Shown here: positions 27,142 through 35,338 of the stretch, one piece after another | Position numbering within the stretch: position 1 is the first letter of the stretch | Layout: every line of letters starts with the position of its first letter | Assembly (NCBI RefSeq): GCF_013520985.1 | Contig: NZ_JACDTY010000004.1 | Location: forward strand, 186,001 to 250,000 | Direction of reading: 5' to 3' | Length of the DNA stretch: 64,000 nt | Source: Mesorhizobium neociceri | GTDB taxonomy: Bacteria; Pseudomonadota; Alphaproteobacteria; Rhizobiales; Rhizobiaceae | Translations under genes and position numbers: made by a program | Notes under the pieces: generated by a model | Databases searched by the model: none | What the model was told of the DNA's origin: nothing | What the model saw: only the letters and a program-made list of their open reading frames with translations

Positions 27142-28074
27142 ATGACATTGTCCAACCATGAACCTGTGCGCGTCGCCGCGCTCTATAAATTTGCGGCGCT
27201 GGGCGACTTCGACGCGCTGCGGGAATTGCGCACGCCGCTTGCCGCCTTCTGCTGCGGCCGCGGCATCAAGGGCACGCTACTTCTGGCGCAGGAAGGCATC
27301 AACGGCACGGTCGCCGGCAGCGAGACCGATATTGCCGACCTGATCGCTTATCTCGAGGCCATCGAAGGTCTTGCCGATCTCGAGGTCAAATACAGCCACG
27401 CCGCCGAAATGCCGTTCCATCGCATGAAAGTGCGGCTGAAGCGCGAGATCGTCACCATGGGCGTCGAAGACCTCGACCCGGCGACGGGTGCAGGCACCTA
27501 TGTCGCGCCGACCGACTGGAACGCGCTGATCTCGGATCCCGGCACCATCGTCATCGACACCCGCAATGCCTACGAGGTTTCGATCGGCACTTTCGAGCGC
27601 GCCGTCGATCCACAGACGTCGAGCTTTCGCGAATTCCCGGCCTGGGTGGAAAAGCATCGCGACGCGCTCGATGGCCGCAAGGTTGCGATGTTCTGCACCG
27701 GCGGCATTCGCTGCGAAAAGGCGACGGCCTATGTGAAGTCGCTCGGCTTTGAGGATGTGTTCCATCTCAAGGGCGGCATCCTCAGATATCTCGAAGAGGT
27801 GCCGGCCGAAGACAGCCTGTGGCAGGGCGAGTGTTTCGTCTTCGACGAGCGGGTCTCGGTCTCGCATGGGCTGACAGAGGGCGAAGCCGAACTGTGCCGC
27901 GCCTGCCGGCATCCGCTGACGCCGGAGGACCGGCTGTCGCCTCATTTTGCCACCGGCGTGTCCTGCCCACATTGCTTCGAAGCCCGCTCGGACGAGGATC
28001 GTGCCCGCTACGCCGAGCGCCAGCGCCAGGTCGAACTGGCGCAGGCGCAGGGCAGGGGACATATCGGCAGCTAG
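27142..28074 (+). CDS. trhO: Oxygen-dependent tRNA uridine(34) hydroxylase, rhodanese-type
   Basis: This 310-residue protein of the former YceA family hydroxylates the wobble uridine of certain tRNAs, the first step to 5-(carboxy)methoxyuridine. The N-terminal acylphosphatase-like domain contains [17 protein letters not shown]. The rhodanese domain spans about residues 120-215 with the active cysteine near residue 185 in [15 protein letters not shown]. The C-terminus has paired CxxC-like motifs ([18 protein letters not shown]), probably a zinc site. The ATG at 27142 is chosen over a TTG two codons earlier. Confidence 0.92.
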   Translation: MTLSNHEPVRVAALYKFAALGDFDALRELRTPLAAFCCGRGIKGTLLLAQEGINGTVAGSETDIADLIAYLEAIEGLADLEVKYSHAAEMPFHRMKVRLKREIVTMGVEDLDPATGAGTYVAPTDWNALISDPGTIVIDTRNAYEVSIGTFERAVDPQTSSFREFPAWVEKHRDALDGRKVAMFCTGGIRCEKATAYVKSLGFEDVFHLKGGILRYLEEVPAEDSLWQGECFVFDERVSVSHGLTEGEAELCRACRHPLTPEDRLSPHFATGVSCPHCFEARSDEDRARYAERQRQVELAQAQGRGHIGS

Positions 28075-28093
28075 ATCGGTATCGCTGGCTCAG

Positions 28094-28456
28094 TCACCAC
28101 GCGACGGAATAGCGGTCGATCACCCACAGCCATGTGCCGTCGCTCTGCCGCCGCGCAACCTCGGAGGTTATCGTGCCGTCGGCAAGCCGGGTCGAGGTCA
28201 GCGCCAGGTCGCCATTGATTGCCGCCGGGCGCTGCTCGCCGCGCTGGAATTTTCGCCCGCTGGCGGCAAAGGCGTCGAACAGAGCGCGGATCGCACCGTG
28301 ACCACGCGTCAATTCGGCTTCGCCGGTGTCGACGACGGCATCGGCTTCGAACAGCGCCACCATGCCGTCAATGTCTCCCACCCACTGCCGGTCAATCAGC
28401 AGGCGCTCGAGATCCTGCGGATCACGAGCCGGCTCGCGGTCAGGCTGATCGGTCAC
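28094..28456 (-). CDS. SnoaL/NTF2-like family protein (DUF4440-like)
   Basis: This 120-residue protein has the cone-shaped NTF2-like fold pattern. It has a helical N-terminus (LERLLIDRQWVGDIDGMVALF), a short GHGAIRALFDAFAASG helix, and strands ending in WLWVIDRYSVAW. Members range from steroid-isomerase-like enzymes to small ligand binders, and no catalytic residues can be assigned. The GTG start at 28456 has AAGGAG at proper spacing; an upstream extension would read into sequence without support. It converges on trhO with 19 bp between the stops. Confidence 0.7.
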   Translation of the reverse strand: MTDQPDREPARDPQDLERLLIDRQWVGDIDGMVALFEADAVVDTGEAELTRGHGAIRALFDAFAASGRKFQRGEQRPAAINGDLALTSTRLADGTITSEVARRQSDGTWLWVIDRYSVAW

Positions 28457-28657
28457 AGCAAAACTCCTTCGCCAATGTCGCGGCGACACTAACCGAAGCC
28501 GCGGCGGGTTTCGACACATCGAATTCGATTTCGCGGATTGCCGGCGCCGATAGCAAAGGGCGTACCCGTCATTGTAATGTCAATGTGCGGGCCCTACGTC
28601 TGCAACGTCCAAAACCTGCTCGTTCCTATCAGGCGCGGGCCCTTTTCTGGAGGCACC

Positions 28658-29395
28658 ATGTTCGACCCCAAGAAGCTTCTCGACGACCTGCTCGGCTCGC
28701 AAGTCCCCGGCACCACCGGCACCGTTCGCGACAAGGCCGGGCAAGCCGTGCAGATGGCCAAGGACAATCCGCTGGCCGCCGGCGCGCTGGCCGCGGTGCT
28801 GCTGGGGACCGGCACCGGACGCCAGGTGACGGGCACTGCCATCAAGCTCGGCGGACTGGCTGCGATCGGCGGTCTCGCTTACAAGGCCTACCAGAACTAC
28901 AAGGCCGGCAATGCGCCCGAGCAGGCGCCGGCGGCCGGCCAGCCGGAATTGCTGCCGCCGCCCGCCGACACCGCCTTCCATCCCTCGCAGGCGCCGCAAG
29001 GCGAGGACGAGTTCACGCTGACCCTGGTGCGGGCGATGATCTCGGCGGCCAAGGCCGACGGCCATGTCGACGACGCGGAGCGCGAAAAGATCGCCGGCAA
29101 GCTCAAGCTCGCCGGCGTCGGTTCCGATGCCGAAAAATTCCTGCTCGCCGAGCTGGACAGCCCGCTCGATCTCGACACGCTGGTCGCCGGCGCCAAGACC
29201 GACGAGCAGAGGCTTGAGCTTTACACGGCGTCGCGGCTGACCATCGATCCCGACACGCGCGCCGAACGCGGCTATCTCGACCTGCTCGCCGGCCGGCTCG
29301 GCCTGCCGGATGCGCTGGTCGACCATGTCGAGGCGACGGTGTCGGCGGCCAAGGTGGCGGTTCCGGCCGGGACCGCGCCGAACCCGCGCTGGTAG
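28658..29395 (+). CDS. DUF533 (YebE-like, TerB-related) protein
   Basis: This 245-residue protein begins MFDPKKLLDDLLGSQV. It has a short glycine/alanine-rich hydrophobic region (AAGALAAVLLGTG, KLGGLAAIGGLAYKAY) and a proline-rich linker. A TerB-like all-helical domain follows (LVRAMISAAKADGHVDDAERE, then GYLDLLAGRLGLP). This is the DUF533/YebE arrangement, linked in other bacteria to envelope stress responses. GGAGG lies 5 bp before the chosen ATG. Confidence 0.85.
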   Translation: MFDPKKLLDDLLGSQVPGTTGTVRDKAGQAVQMAKDNPLAAGALAAVLLGTGTGRQVTGTAIKLGGLAAIGGLAYKAYQNYKAGNAPEQAPAAGQPELLPPPADTAFHPSQAPQGEDEFTLTLVRAMISAAKADGHVDDAEREKIAGKLKLAGVGSDAEKFLLAELDSPLDLDTLVAGAKTDEQRLELYTASRLTIDPDTRAERGYLDLLAGRLGLPDALVDHVEATVSAAKVAVPAGTAPNPRW

Positions 29396-29439
29396 CCGGC
29401 GCTGCGGCGCGGCTAAGGCAGCACGACCGAGGCTGGAAG

Positions 29440-29552
29440 GCGCTTTAACGTCTCGTTTACCGAGGAAGCGCATGATTCTAGCAGTCGGATCGGCTTATCC
29501 TCCTCCCAAGCCCGGTTCAGATCAGGGGCGGTCGCCAATGACCGCCCTTTTT
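29440..29552 (+). ncRNA. Candidate alpha-r14-type small RNA with anti-Shine-Dalgarno loop
   Basis: Between two genes lies a stretch ending in a clean intrinsic terminator (GGGCGGTC/GACCGCCC then five T, 29526-29552). Just upstream, CGGCTT and AAGCCCG form a hairpin whose loop displays ATCCTCCTCCC, complementary to ribosome-binding sites. An exposed CCTCCTCCC loop followed by a terminator is the signature I know from rhizobial alpha-r14 sRNAs (the NfeR1 family). The 5' end is a guess, placed about 110 nt before the terminator to fit that family's length. Confidence 0.6.
29526..29552 (+). terminator. Rho-independent terminator of the candidate sRNA
   Basis: An 8-bp GC-rich stem with a 6-nt loop (GCCAAT) is followed by TTTTTG. 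It lies 130 bp beyond the DUF533 stop, too far to be that gene's first choice, which is part of the reason to suspect an independent RNA. Confidence 0.88.
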
Positions 29553-29668
29553 GTTCAGCCGATCACCGCGTGTTCGGCTTGCCATGATCCCCGTCATTTG
29601 CGATGCCTCGGTGCATTCGGATGCATCCCGATCTGTGCCGGGGATGCGCGGCGCGCAGGAGCAAAATC

Positions 29669-30430
29669 ATGACAGCCCTCACAGAGAAAACCGCTATCGT
29701 CACCGGCGCCGGCACGGGCATCGGCAAGAGCGTCGCCACGGCTCTGCTCAAGGCGGGCTGGAACACGGTGTTCTGCGGCCGCCGCAAACAGGTGCTCGAC
29801 GCCGCCATCGCCGAGGCCGGCAAGACGGACGCCAAGGCGCTGGCGGTTGCCTGCGACATCAGCAAGGCCGGCCAGGTCGATGACCTGTTCGAGACCGTGG
29901 CGGCGGCTTTCGGGCGCGTCGACCTGCTCTTCAACAATGCCGGCATGAGCTACAAGTCGACGCCGATCGACGAGATCCCGGTCGAGGTCTGGAACGACAT
30001 TGTCGGCGTCAATCTTACCGGATCGTTCCTGTGCGCCCGCGCCGCCTTCGGCGCGATGCGCAAGCAACGGCCGATGGGTGGCCGCATCATCAACAACGGC
30101 TCGGTCTCGGCCTATGCGCCGCGGCCGGGCTCGGTGCCCTATACCGCCACCAAGCACGCCATAACAGGGCTGACCAAGACGTTGGCGCTCGACGGCCGGC
30201 CCTATGACATCGCCTGCGGCCAGATCGATATCGGCAATGCGCTGACCGACATGGCGTATGCCATGACCGTCGGCGTGCCGCAGGCCAACGGCTCGATCGC
30301 CGCCGAGGCGGTGATGGATGTCCAGCGCGTCGCCGACGCCGTCGTCCACATGGCCAGCCTGCCGCTCGACGCCAATGTGCTGTTCATGACGGTGATGGCG
30401 ACGAAGATGCCGTTCGTGGGTAGGGGGTAG
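29669..30430 (+). CDS. Short-chain dehydrogenase/reductase
   Basis: This 253-residue NAD(P)-dependent enzyme has the SDR cofactor motif TGAGTGIG (residues about 12-19), NNAG, the catalytic serine in NNGSVSAYAPRPGS, and YTATKHA with the catalytic Tyr and Lys. Nothing visible fixes the substrate. AGGAG precedes the ATG. An upstream in-frame start at 29603 would add a Cys/Arg-rich tail foreign to the family. Confidence 0.87.
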   Translation: MTALTEKTAIVTGAGTGIGKSVATALLKAGWNTVFCGRRKQVLDAAIAEAGKTDAKALAVACDISKAGQVDDLFETVAAAFGRVDLLFNNAGMSYKSTPIDEIPVEVWNDIVGVNLTGSFLCARAAFGAMRKQRPMGGRIINNGSVSAYAPRPGSVPYTATKHAITGLTKTLALDGRPYDIACGQIDIGNALTDMAYAMTVGVPQANGSIAAEAVMDVQRVADAVVHMASLPLDANVLFMTVMATKMPFVGRG

Positions 30431-30445
30431 TGCAGGACATCATAG

Positions 30446-31087
30446 ATGGCGAAAGTGCGGGACTTACTTACCCCAGCTATTGACCGGGTATGGCGTTCAG
30501 CAATGCACGACCATGGCTTTCAGCGGGCAGGTCGTCGCGATTTCGTCCGAGTTTGTGGTGGTATCCTGCACGAGTTCAATTTCCAGATCTCGGCGTCCGG
30601 ATCGCGCGATTTCTGCGTCAATGTTGCAGCCTTCAGCATTGCGGGCAATGACATGCCGGTTCTTCAGCCTGGCTTTCGGCTGGCGGCGCCTAATGGCGCT
30701 GATGTTTGGTTGCCGTCAGCGTCCGCTGATGATGCAGAAAAATCGGCTATCACAATGCTTCAGCTTGCGATCGTTCAAGCGTTGCACTTTTTTGCGGAGA
30801 ACAGCAGCTACCAACAACATGCCCGATATTTGCGCGCCCAGCGCTGGGGATCAGAACACCACCGATGGTTTCAAATCGGAGTCGCCGAGGCCGGGTCCTC
30901 TGATAAAGTCCGAGCGACGGAAGCTCTTAAAACTGCAATCTCATACTACATCGCTGACGGGCGCGACTGGTGCGCCGTTTGTATCGACCGCGCCGAAGCG
31001 CTCATCAGCGCTATCGATTCTGACCGGCACAATGAACTTCTTGAACAGTGGTACGACCAAAACAGGCGGATTCATCGGCTGCATTAG
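30446..31087 (+). CDS. Hypothetical protein, DUF4304-like
   Basis: This 213-residue soluble protein resembles DUF4304 proteins. Those start with a helix followed by a Phe-rich strand pair (DHGFQRAGRRDFVRVCGG, then HEFNFQISASGSRDFCVNVA). No catalytic motif is visible. Base composition looks somewhat less GC-rich than the neighbouring genes, and it fills the space between two conserved genes with 15 bp on each side, so it may be a recent arrival. Function unknown. Confidence 0.55.
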   Translation: MAKVRDLLTPAIDRVWRSAMHDHGFQRAGRRDFVRVCGGILHEFNFQISASGSRDFCVNVAAFSIAGNDMPVLQPGFRLAAPNGADVWLPSASADDAEKSAITMLQLAIVQALHFFAENSSYQQHARYLRAQRWGSEHHRWFQIGVAEAGSSDKVRATEALKTAISYYIADGRDWCAVCIDRAEALISAIDSDRHNELLEQWYDQNRRIHRLH

Positions 31088-31102
31088 CGCGAAAACAGCC
31101 GC

Positions 31103-32299
31103 CTATTTCTGTGCTTCTTTCTTCAAAAACGCCTCGATCCGCTCCAGCGCGCGCAGGATGTTCTCTTCGGAATTGGCGTAGGAGAGCCTGATATAGCCTT
31201 CGCCGAGAATGCCGAAATCGGGGCCGCCGATCAGGGCCACGCCAGCTTCCTCCAGCAGCGCCGAGGCAAGTTTCTTTGCCTTCCAGCCGGTCTTCGAAAC
31301 GTTGGGAAAGGCATAGAAGGCACCCTTCGGCGTGATGCAGGAGACGCCGGGCAGGGCGTTCAGCCCCTCGACCACGATCTTCCTGCGGTTGTCGAAGGCG
31401 CGCATCATCTTGTCGACATCGTCCTGCGGGCCGTCGATGGCAGCGATGCCGGCGAACTGGCTGGGCGCGTTGACGCAGGACCAGCAATTGACGGCCAGCT
31501 TGCGCACCTTGTCGTAGAGGTGGGCGCCCTTGTCGCCGTTCGGCCAGATCGACCAGCCCATGCGCCAGCCGGTCATCGCCCAGGTCTTCGACCAGCCGTT
31601 GAGTACGATCAGCCGGTCGCGGATTTCAGGGAAATTGAGCAGCGAGAAATGCGTCTCGCCGTCATAGGTCATGACGTCGTAAATCTCATCGGAAAGGATG
31701 GCGACCTGCGGGTGCTTCTCCAGTCCCTTGACCAGCTTCACGATCTCGGCGCGCGGTGTGACGCCGCCGGTCGGGTTTGCCGGCGAGTTGAGGATCAGGA
31801 GCCTGGTCTTCGACGTAATCAGCGCCAGCGTCTCCTCAGCCGAGAAGGCAAAGCCGTTCTCCTCGCGGATCGGCACTGGAATGGGTGCAGCGCCGGTGAA
31901 CTCGATCATCGAGCGGTAGATCGGGAAGCCGGGGTCGGGATAGAGGATCTCCGCGCTTGGTTCGCCGAACATCAGGATTGCCGCGAACATGGTCGGCTTG
32001 CCGCCGGGCAGGATCATCACATTCTCGGGCGAGACCTCGACGCCGGTGGTGGTCAGCGTGCGCCGCACCACCGCTTCGCGCGTCGCCAGCAGGCCGTTGG
32101 CCGGCGTATAGCCATGATGGCCGTCGCGCAGCGCCTTGATCGCCGCCTCGACAATGTGCTGCGGCGTCTTGAAGTCGGGCTGGCCGATGCCGAGGTTGAC
32201 GATGTCGCGGCCCTGTTGCGCCAGCGCCGTCGCCCTCGCGAGCACCGCAAAGGCGTTTTCCTCGCCGAGGCGGTCGAAGGCCGAAATCGTGTGGAGCAT
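31103..32299 (-). CDS. Class I/II pyridoxal-phosphate aminotransferase (aspartate aminotransferase-like)
   Basis: This 398-residue fold-type I PLP enzyme has NLGIGQPDFKTPQHIVEAA near the start, ILNSPANPTGGV with the Asn that contacts PLP, ILSDEIYDVMTYDGE with the cofactor Asp/Tyr, and the PLP lysine in NGWSKTWAMTGWRMGW. LSYANSEENI carries the C-terminal substrate Arg region in changed form (YIRLSYANS). Aspartate or aromatic/branched substrates are possible. The ATG at 32299 gives MLHTISAFDRLG, a usual start. Confidence 0.85.
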   Translation of the reverse strand: MLHTISAFDRLGEENAFAVLARATALAQQGRDIVNLGIGQPDFKTPQHIVEAAIKALRDGHHGYTPANGLLATREAVVRRTLTTTGVEVSPENVMILPGGKPTMFAAILMFGEPSAEILYPDPGFPIYRSMIEFTGAAPIPVPIREENGFAFSAEETLALITSKTRLLILNSPANPTGGVTPRAEIVKLVKGLEKHPQVAILSDEIYDVMTYDGETHFSLLNFPEIRDRLIVLNGWSKTWAMTGWRMGWSIWPNGDKGAHLYDKVRKLAVNCWSCVNAPSQFAGIAAIDGPQDDVDKMMRAFDNRRKIVVEGLNALPGVSCITPKGAFYAFPNVSKTGWKAKKLASALLEEAGVALIGGPDFGILGEGYIRLSYANSEENILRALERIEAFLKKEAQK

Positions 32300-32336
32300 T
32301 TTTCCCGTCCGTGTGGTTCTTACTGTTGGGTCGCGT

Positions 32337-32360
32337 TTTTGTGAGCGTCTGCTCACAAAA
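32337..32360. promoter_or_regulatory. Perfect 24-bp dyad in the aminotransferase/GNAT divergent region
   Basis: TTTTGTGAGC and GCTCACAAAA pair perfectly around GTCT, midway in the 83-bp gap between two divergent genes. The symmetry and place suit a dimeric repressor or activator site. A hairpin in either transcript is also possible. Confidence 0.5.
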
Positions 32361-32382
32361 GTCAAACGGATTGGAGTTTTAC

Positions 32383-33069
32383 GTGTCCGAAAATCTCAAA
32401 GACTGGCAAGTGCGTCCGCGACCCGAACGCAAGCCCATTGACGGCCGCTATGTCCGGCTCGAACCGCTGAGCGCCGAAAAGCACGGCGATGGGCTCTATG
32501 AAGCCTCATCTGTGCCCGACATCGATGGCCGCTTTGCCTGGCTGCCCGACTATCCGCCGCAGACCCGCGCCGATTTCCAGCCATGGCTGGACAAGGTCGA
32601 GGCCAGCGAAGATCCGCTGTTCTTCACGGTCATCGACAAGGCCAGCGGCAAGGTCGCCGGGCGGCAGACACTGATGCGCATCGATCCCACCTATGGCGTC
32701 ATCGAGATCGGTAACATCTATTGGGGGCCGCTGATTTCGCGGAAGCCTGCGGCGACCGAGGCGCAGTTCCTGTTCATGAAGTATATTTTCGACGGGCTCG
32801 GTTATCGCCGCTACGAGTGGAAATGCAACAACCGCAACGAGCCGTCAAAGCGCGCGGCGGAACGGTTCGGCTTCAAGTTCGAGGGCATTTTCCGCCAACA
32901 TCTTGTGGTCAAGGGTGAAAACCGCGATACCGCGTGGTACTCGATCATCGACAAGGAATGGCCGTCCTTGCGCAAAGCCTATGAGGCATGGCTCGACCCG
33001 GCCAATTTCGATGGCGAAGGCGGGCAGAAGCGGCGGCTCGAGGATTTCCGCGCCGAATTCGGCGCGTAA
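32383..33069 (+). CDS. GNAT-family N-acetyltransferase (RimJ/RimL-like)
   Basis: This 228-residue protein has the RimL-type acetyltransferase layout. It opens with KPIDGRYVRLEPLSAEKHGDG and has the central strand YGVIEIGNIYWGPLISRKPAATE. The late block EWKCNNRNEPSKRAAERFGFKFEG is shared by proteins that acetylate N-termini or small amines. GTG at 32383 follows GGAG. It is divergent from the aminotransferase and 14 bp upstream of the CDF transporter gene, probably co-transcribed with it. Confidence 0.86.
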   Translation: MSENLKDWQVRPRPERKPIDGRYVRLEPLSAEKHGDGLYEASSVPDIDGRFAWLPDYPPQTRADFQPWLDKVEASEDPLFFTVIDKASGKVAGRQTLMRIDPTYGVIEIGNIYWGPLISRKPAATEAQFLFMKYIFDGLGYRRYEWKCNNRNEPSKRAAERFGFKFEGIFRQHLVVKGENRDTAWYSIIDKEWPSLRKAYEAWLDPANFDGEGGQKRRLEDFRAEFGA

Positions 33070-33083
33070 CAGGAGTTTCGGCG

Positions 33084-34067
33084 ATGGCGCATAGCCATGA
33101 TCATGGTTCGCATGCTGGCCACAGCCACGGCGCCGGTCACGTGCATGGCTCGACCGACAAGAAACGCGTGCTGATCGCGGCTTGCCTGACCGCCGGCTTC
33201 ATGGTCGCCGAAGTGCTGGGCGGCCTTTTGACGGGATCGCTGGCGCTGTTGGCTGATGCCGGCCACATGCTCGCCGATTCGATCGCGCTCGGTCTCGCTT
33301 GGTATGCCTTCCATCTTGGCGGACGGCCGGCGACGGTGCGCCTCACCTATGGCTTCGGCCGGGTCAAGACGCTGGTCGCCTACACCAACGGCATCGCCAT
33401 CTTCGCCATCGCGCTGTGGATCATCTACGAAGCCTGGGGCCGCCTGATGACGCCGGCGCCGGTGCTCGGCGGGCCGATGCTGGTGGTGGCGGTCGTCGGC
33501 CTCGCGGTCAACATCGCATCGTTCTTCGTGCTGCATGGCGGCGACCGCGACAGCCTCAACATGCGCGGCGCCATCCTGCATGTGCTGGGCGACCTTCTCG
33601 GCTCGGCGGCGGCGATCGTCGCGGCGCTGGTCATCCTGGCGACCGGCTGGACGCCGATCGATCCGATCCTGTCGGTGCTGGTCTCGGTGCTGATCCTGTC
33701 CACCGCCTGGTCGCTGATGCGCGAAGCCGCCCATGTCCTGCTCGAAGGCGTGCCGGCGAGCCTCGACCGCGATCTCATCGCCAAGGATATCGCTGGCACG
33801 GTCAAGGGCGTGCGCGAGGTGCACCACATGCATGTCTGGTCGCTGGATGGCTCCAGCAACATGGCGACGCTGCATGCCTGCCTCAATGATGGCGTTGATG
33901 CGCATCAGGCGGTCAGCGCCATCAAGAAGCGGCTCGCCGCCGAACACGGCATCAGCCATGCCACCGTCGAGCCGGAATTCGGCCAGTGCGCCGACAGCCA
34001 TGACGAGCACGACCACGATCATGACCACGACCATGGTGCGCCACCGCATCACGGCCATTATCATTGA
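33084..34067 (+). CDS. Cation diffusion facilitator (CDF) metal exporter
   Basis: This 327-residue inner-membrane protein exports divalent metals (Zn, Co or Ni) in exchange for protons. It begins with a His-rich tail (HSHDHGSHAGHSHGAGHVH). Helix II has the family site LLADAGHMLADSIALGLAW (HxxxD). About six transmembrane helices end near residue 220, followed by the cytoplasmic ferredoxin-like domain (EVHHMHVWSLDGSSNMATLH). A second His/Asp run ends the protein (HDEHDHDHDHDHGAPPHHGH). AGGAG lies before the ATG. The NicO and DUF1007 genes 1-3 kb downstream point to cobalt/nickel handling. Confidence 0.93.
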   Translation: MAHSHDHGSHAGHSHGAGHVHGSTDKKRVLIAACLTAGFMVAEVLGGLLTGSLALLADAGHMLADSIALGLAWYAFHLGGRPATVRLTYGFGRVKTLVAYTNGIAIFAIALWIIYEAWGRLMTPAPVLGGPMLVVAVVGLAVNIASFFVLHGGDRDSLNMRGAILHVLGDLLGSAAAIVAALVILATGWTPIDPILSVLVSVLILSTAWSLMREAAHVLLEGVPASLDRDLIAKDIAGTVKGVREVHHMHVWSLDGSSNMATLHACLNDGVDAHQAVSAIKKRLAAEHGISHATVEPEFGQCADSHDEHDHDHDHDHGAPPHHGHYH

Positions 34068-34128
34068 CAGGAAATTTCATGGCATTGGCACCTGATTTGA
34101 CGAGTTCCCGCAGCGTCGGGACGGCGTG

Positions 34129-34332
34129 ATGGATCGCGACACGCGAAACGCGGCGATTGCCGCACTCTGGATCATGCTGCTGTTCGGCATCGCGGCGTTC
34201 TATCTGCCGACCGTGATGCTGGCTGTAGGCAGTATCTCGACCGTACTTGCCGGCATCGTCGGCACCGCCTTCGTGCTGGCATTCTTTCTGGTGTTCTGGT
34301 TGCGCGGGCGCCGCCAGAACAAGGACAAATAA
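34129..34332 (+). CDS. Small two-helix membrane protein
   Basis: This 67-residue protein has two predicted transmembrane helices (AAIAALWIMLLFGIAAFYLP and VLAGIVGTAFVLAFFLVFWL) and a basic C-terminus (RGRRQNKDK). It resembles the many small unnamed rhizobial membrane proteins; I do not recognise a family. A GTG one codon earlier could also be the start. It is 13 bp upstream of the erythronate dehydrogenase-like gene. Confidence 0.6.
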   Translation: MDRDTRNAAIAALWIMLLFGIAAFYLPTVMLAVGSISTVLAGIVGTAFVLAFFLVFWLRGRRQNKDK

Positions 34333-34345
34333 GAGGCTCTTACAA

Positions 34346-35329
34346 ATGCGCATTCTAATCACTGGTGCAGCCGGCATGGTCGGCCGCAAGCTTATCGCCC
34401 GGCTGGCCAAGGACGGCACGCTCAACGGCCGCAAGATCACGGCACTCGACCTGCACGACATCGTGCCGCCACAGGCGCCGGCGATGGACGGCGTCAGCAT
34501 CGCCACGCATACGGGCGACCTTGCTGAGGCGGGCGCCGCAGAGAGCCTGGTCGCCTCACGCCCCGACGTCATGTTCCATCTCGCCGGCATCGTGTCGGGC
34601 GAGGCGGAAGCCAATTTCGATCTTGGCTACCGCGTCAATCTCGACGGCACCAGGGCGCTGTTCGACGCGGTCCGGCTGGCGGGCTTTGCACCACGCCTCG
34701 TCTTCACCTCATCGATCGCAGTGTTCGGCGCGCCGTTCCCGGATGTCATCCCTGACGACTTCCACCCGACGCCGCTGACCTCCTACGGCACCCAGAAGCA
34801 GATGAGCGAGGCGCTGCTCGCCGACTATTCCAGGCGGGGTTTCTTCGACGGCATTGGCATAAGGCTGCCGACGATTTGCGTGCGCCCGGGCAAGCCGAAC
34901 AAGGCGGCCTCGGGCTTCTTCTCCGGCATCATCCGCGAGCCGCTGAGCGGGCAGGAGGCGATCCTGCCGGTGCCGCGCTCGGTGCTGCACACCCACGCCA
35001 GCCCGCGCTCGGCGGTGAACTTCCTGATCCATGCCGCGGGGATCGATGGTGCCGCCGTCGGACCGCGCCGTAATCTCACCATGCCCGGCGTCGCCGTCAC
35101 GGTCGGCGAGCAGATCGAGGCGCTGGAACGCATTGCCGGCGCCGAGGTCGTGAAGCTGATCCGCGAACAGCCGGACGAAACAATCTGGGCGATCGTCAAG
35201 GGTTGGCCAACGCGCTTCGAGGCTAAGCGGTCAAGGGACCTCGGCTTCACCGCCGAGAAGAGCTTTGACGAGATCATCCGCGCGCATATCGAGGATGAGC
35301 TGGGCGGGAAGGTCGTGGGTCAGGCCTGA
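34346..35329 (+). CDS. denD: NAD-dependent epimerase/dehydratase family protein, D-erythronate dehydrogenase-like
   Basis: This 327-residue extended SDR begins MRILITGAAGMVGRKLIARL (cofactor motif GAAGMVG). It has the catalytic SYGTQKQM (YxxxK) and TSSIAVFG. Length and blocks GIRLPTICVRPGKPNKAASG and FFSGIIREPLSGQEA match DenD, which oxidises D-erythronate to 2-keto-D-erythronate in tetronate catabolism. The usual kinase and isomerase partners (DenK/OtnK, OtnI/OtnC) are not beside it, so the exact substrate is uncertain. Confidence 0.75.
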   Translation: MRILITGAAGMVGRKLIARLAKDGTLNGRKITALDLHDIVPPQAPAMDGVSIATHTGDLAEAGAAESLVASRPDVMFHLAGIVSGEAEANFDLGYRVNLDGTRALFDAVRLAGFAPRLVFTSSIAVFGAPFPDVIPDDFHPTPLTSYGTQKQMSEALLADYSRRGFFDGIGIRLPTICVRPGKPNKAASGFFSGIIREPLSGQEAILPVPRSVLHTHASPRSAVNFLIHAAGIDGAAVGPRRNLTMPGVAVTVGEQIEALERIAGAEVVKLIREQPDETIWAIVKGWPTRFEAKRSRDLGFTAEKSFDEIIRAHIEDELGGKVVGQA

Positions 35330-35338
35330 TCGGAGGGA

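Noticed and set aside
34086..34101. Sigma-54-like box (TGGCAC-N5-TTGA) before the small membrane protein gene
   Set aside because: The -12 GC dinucleotide is missing (GA instead), so it does not meet the essential consensus.
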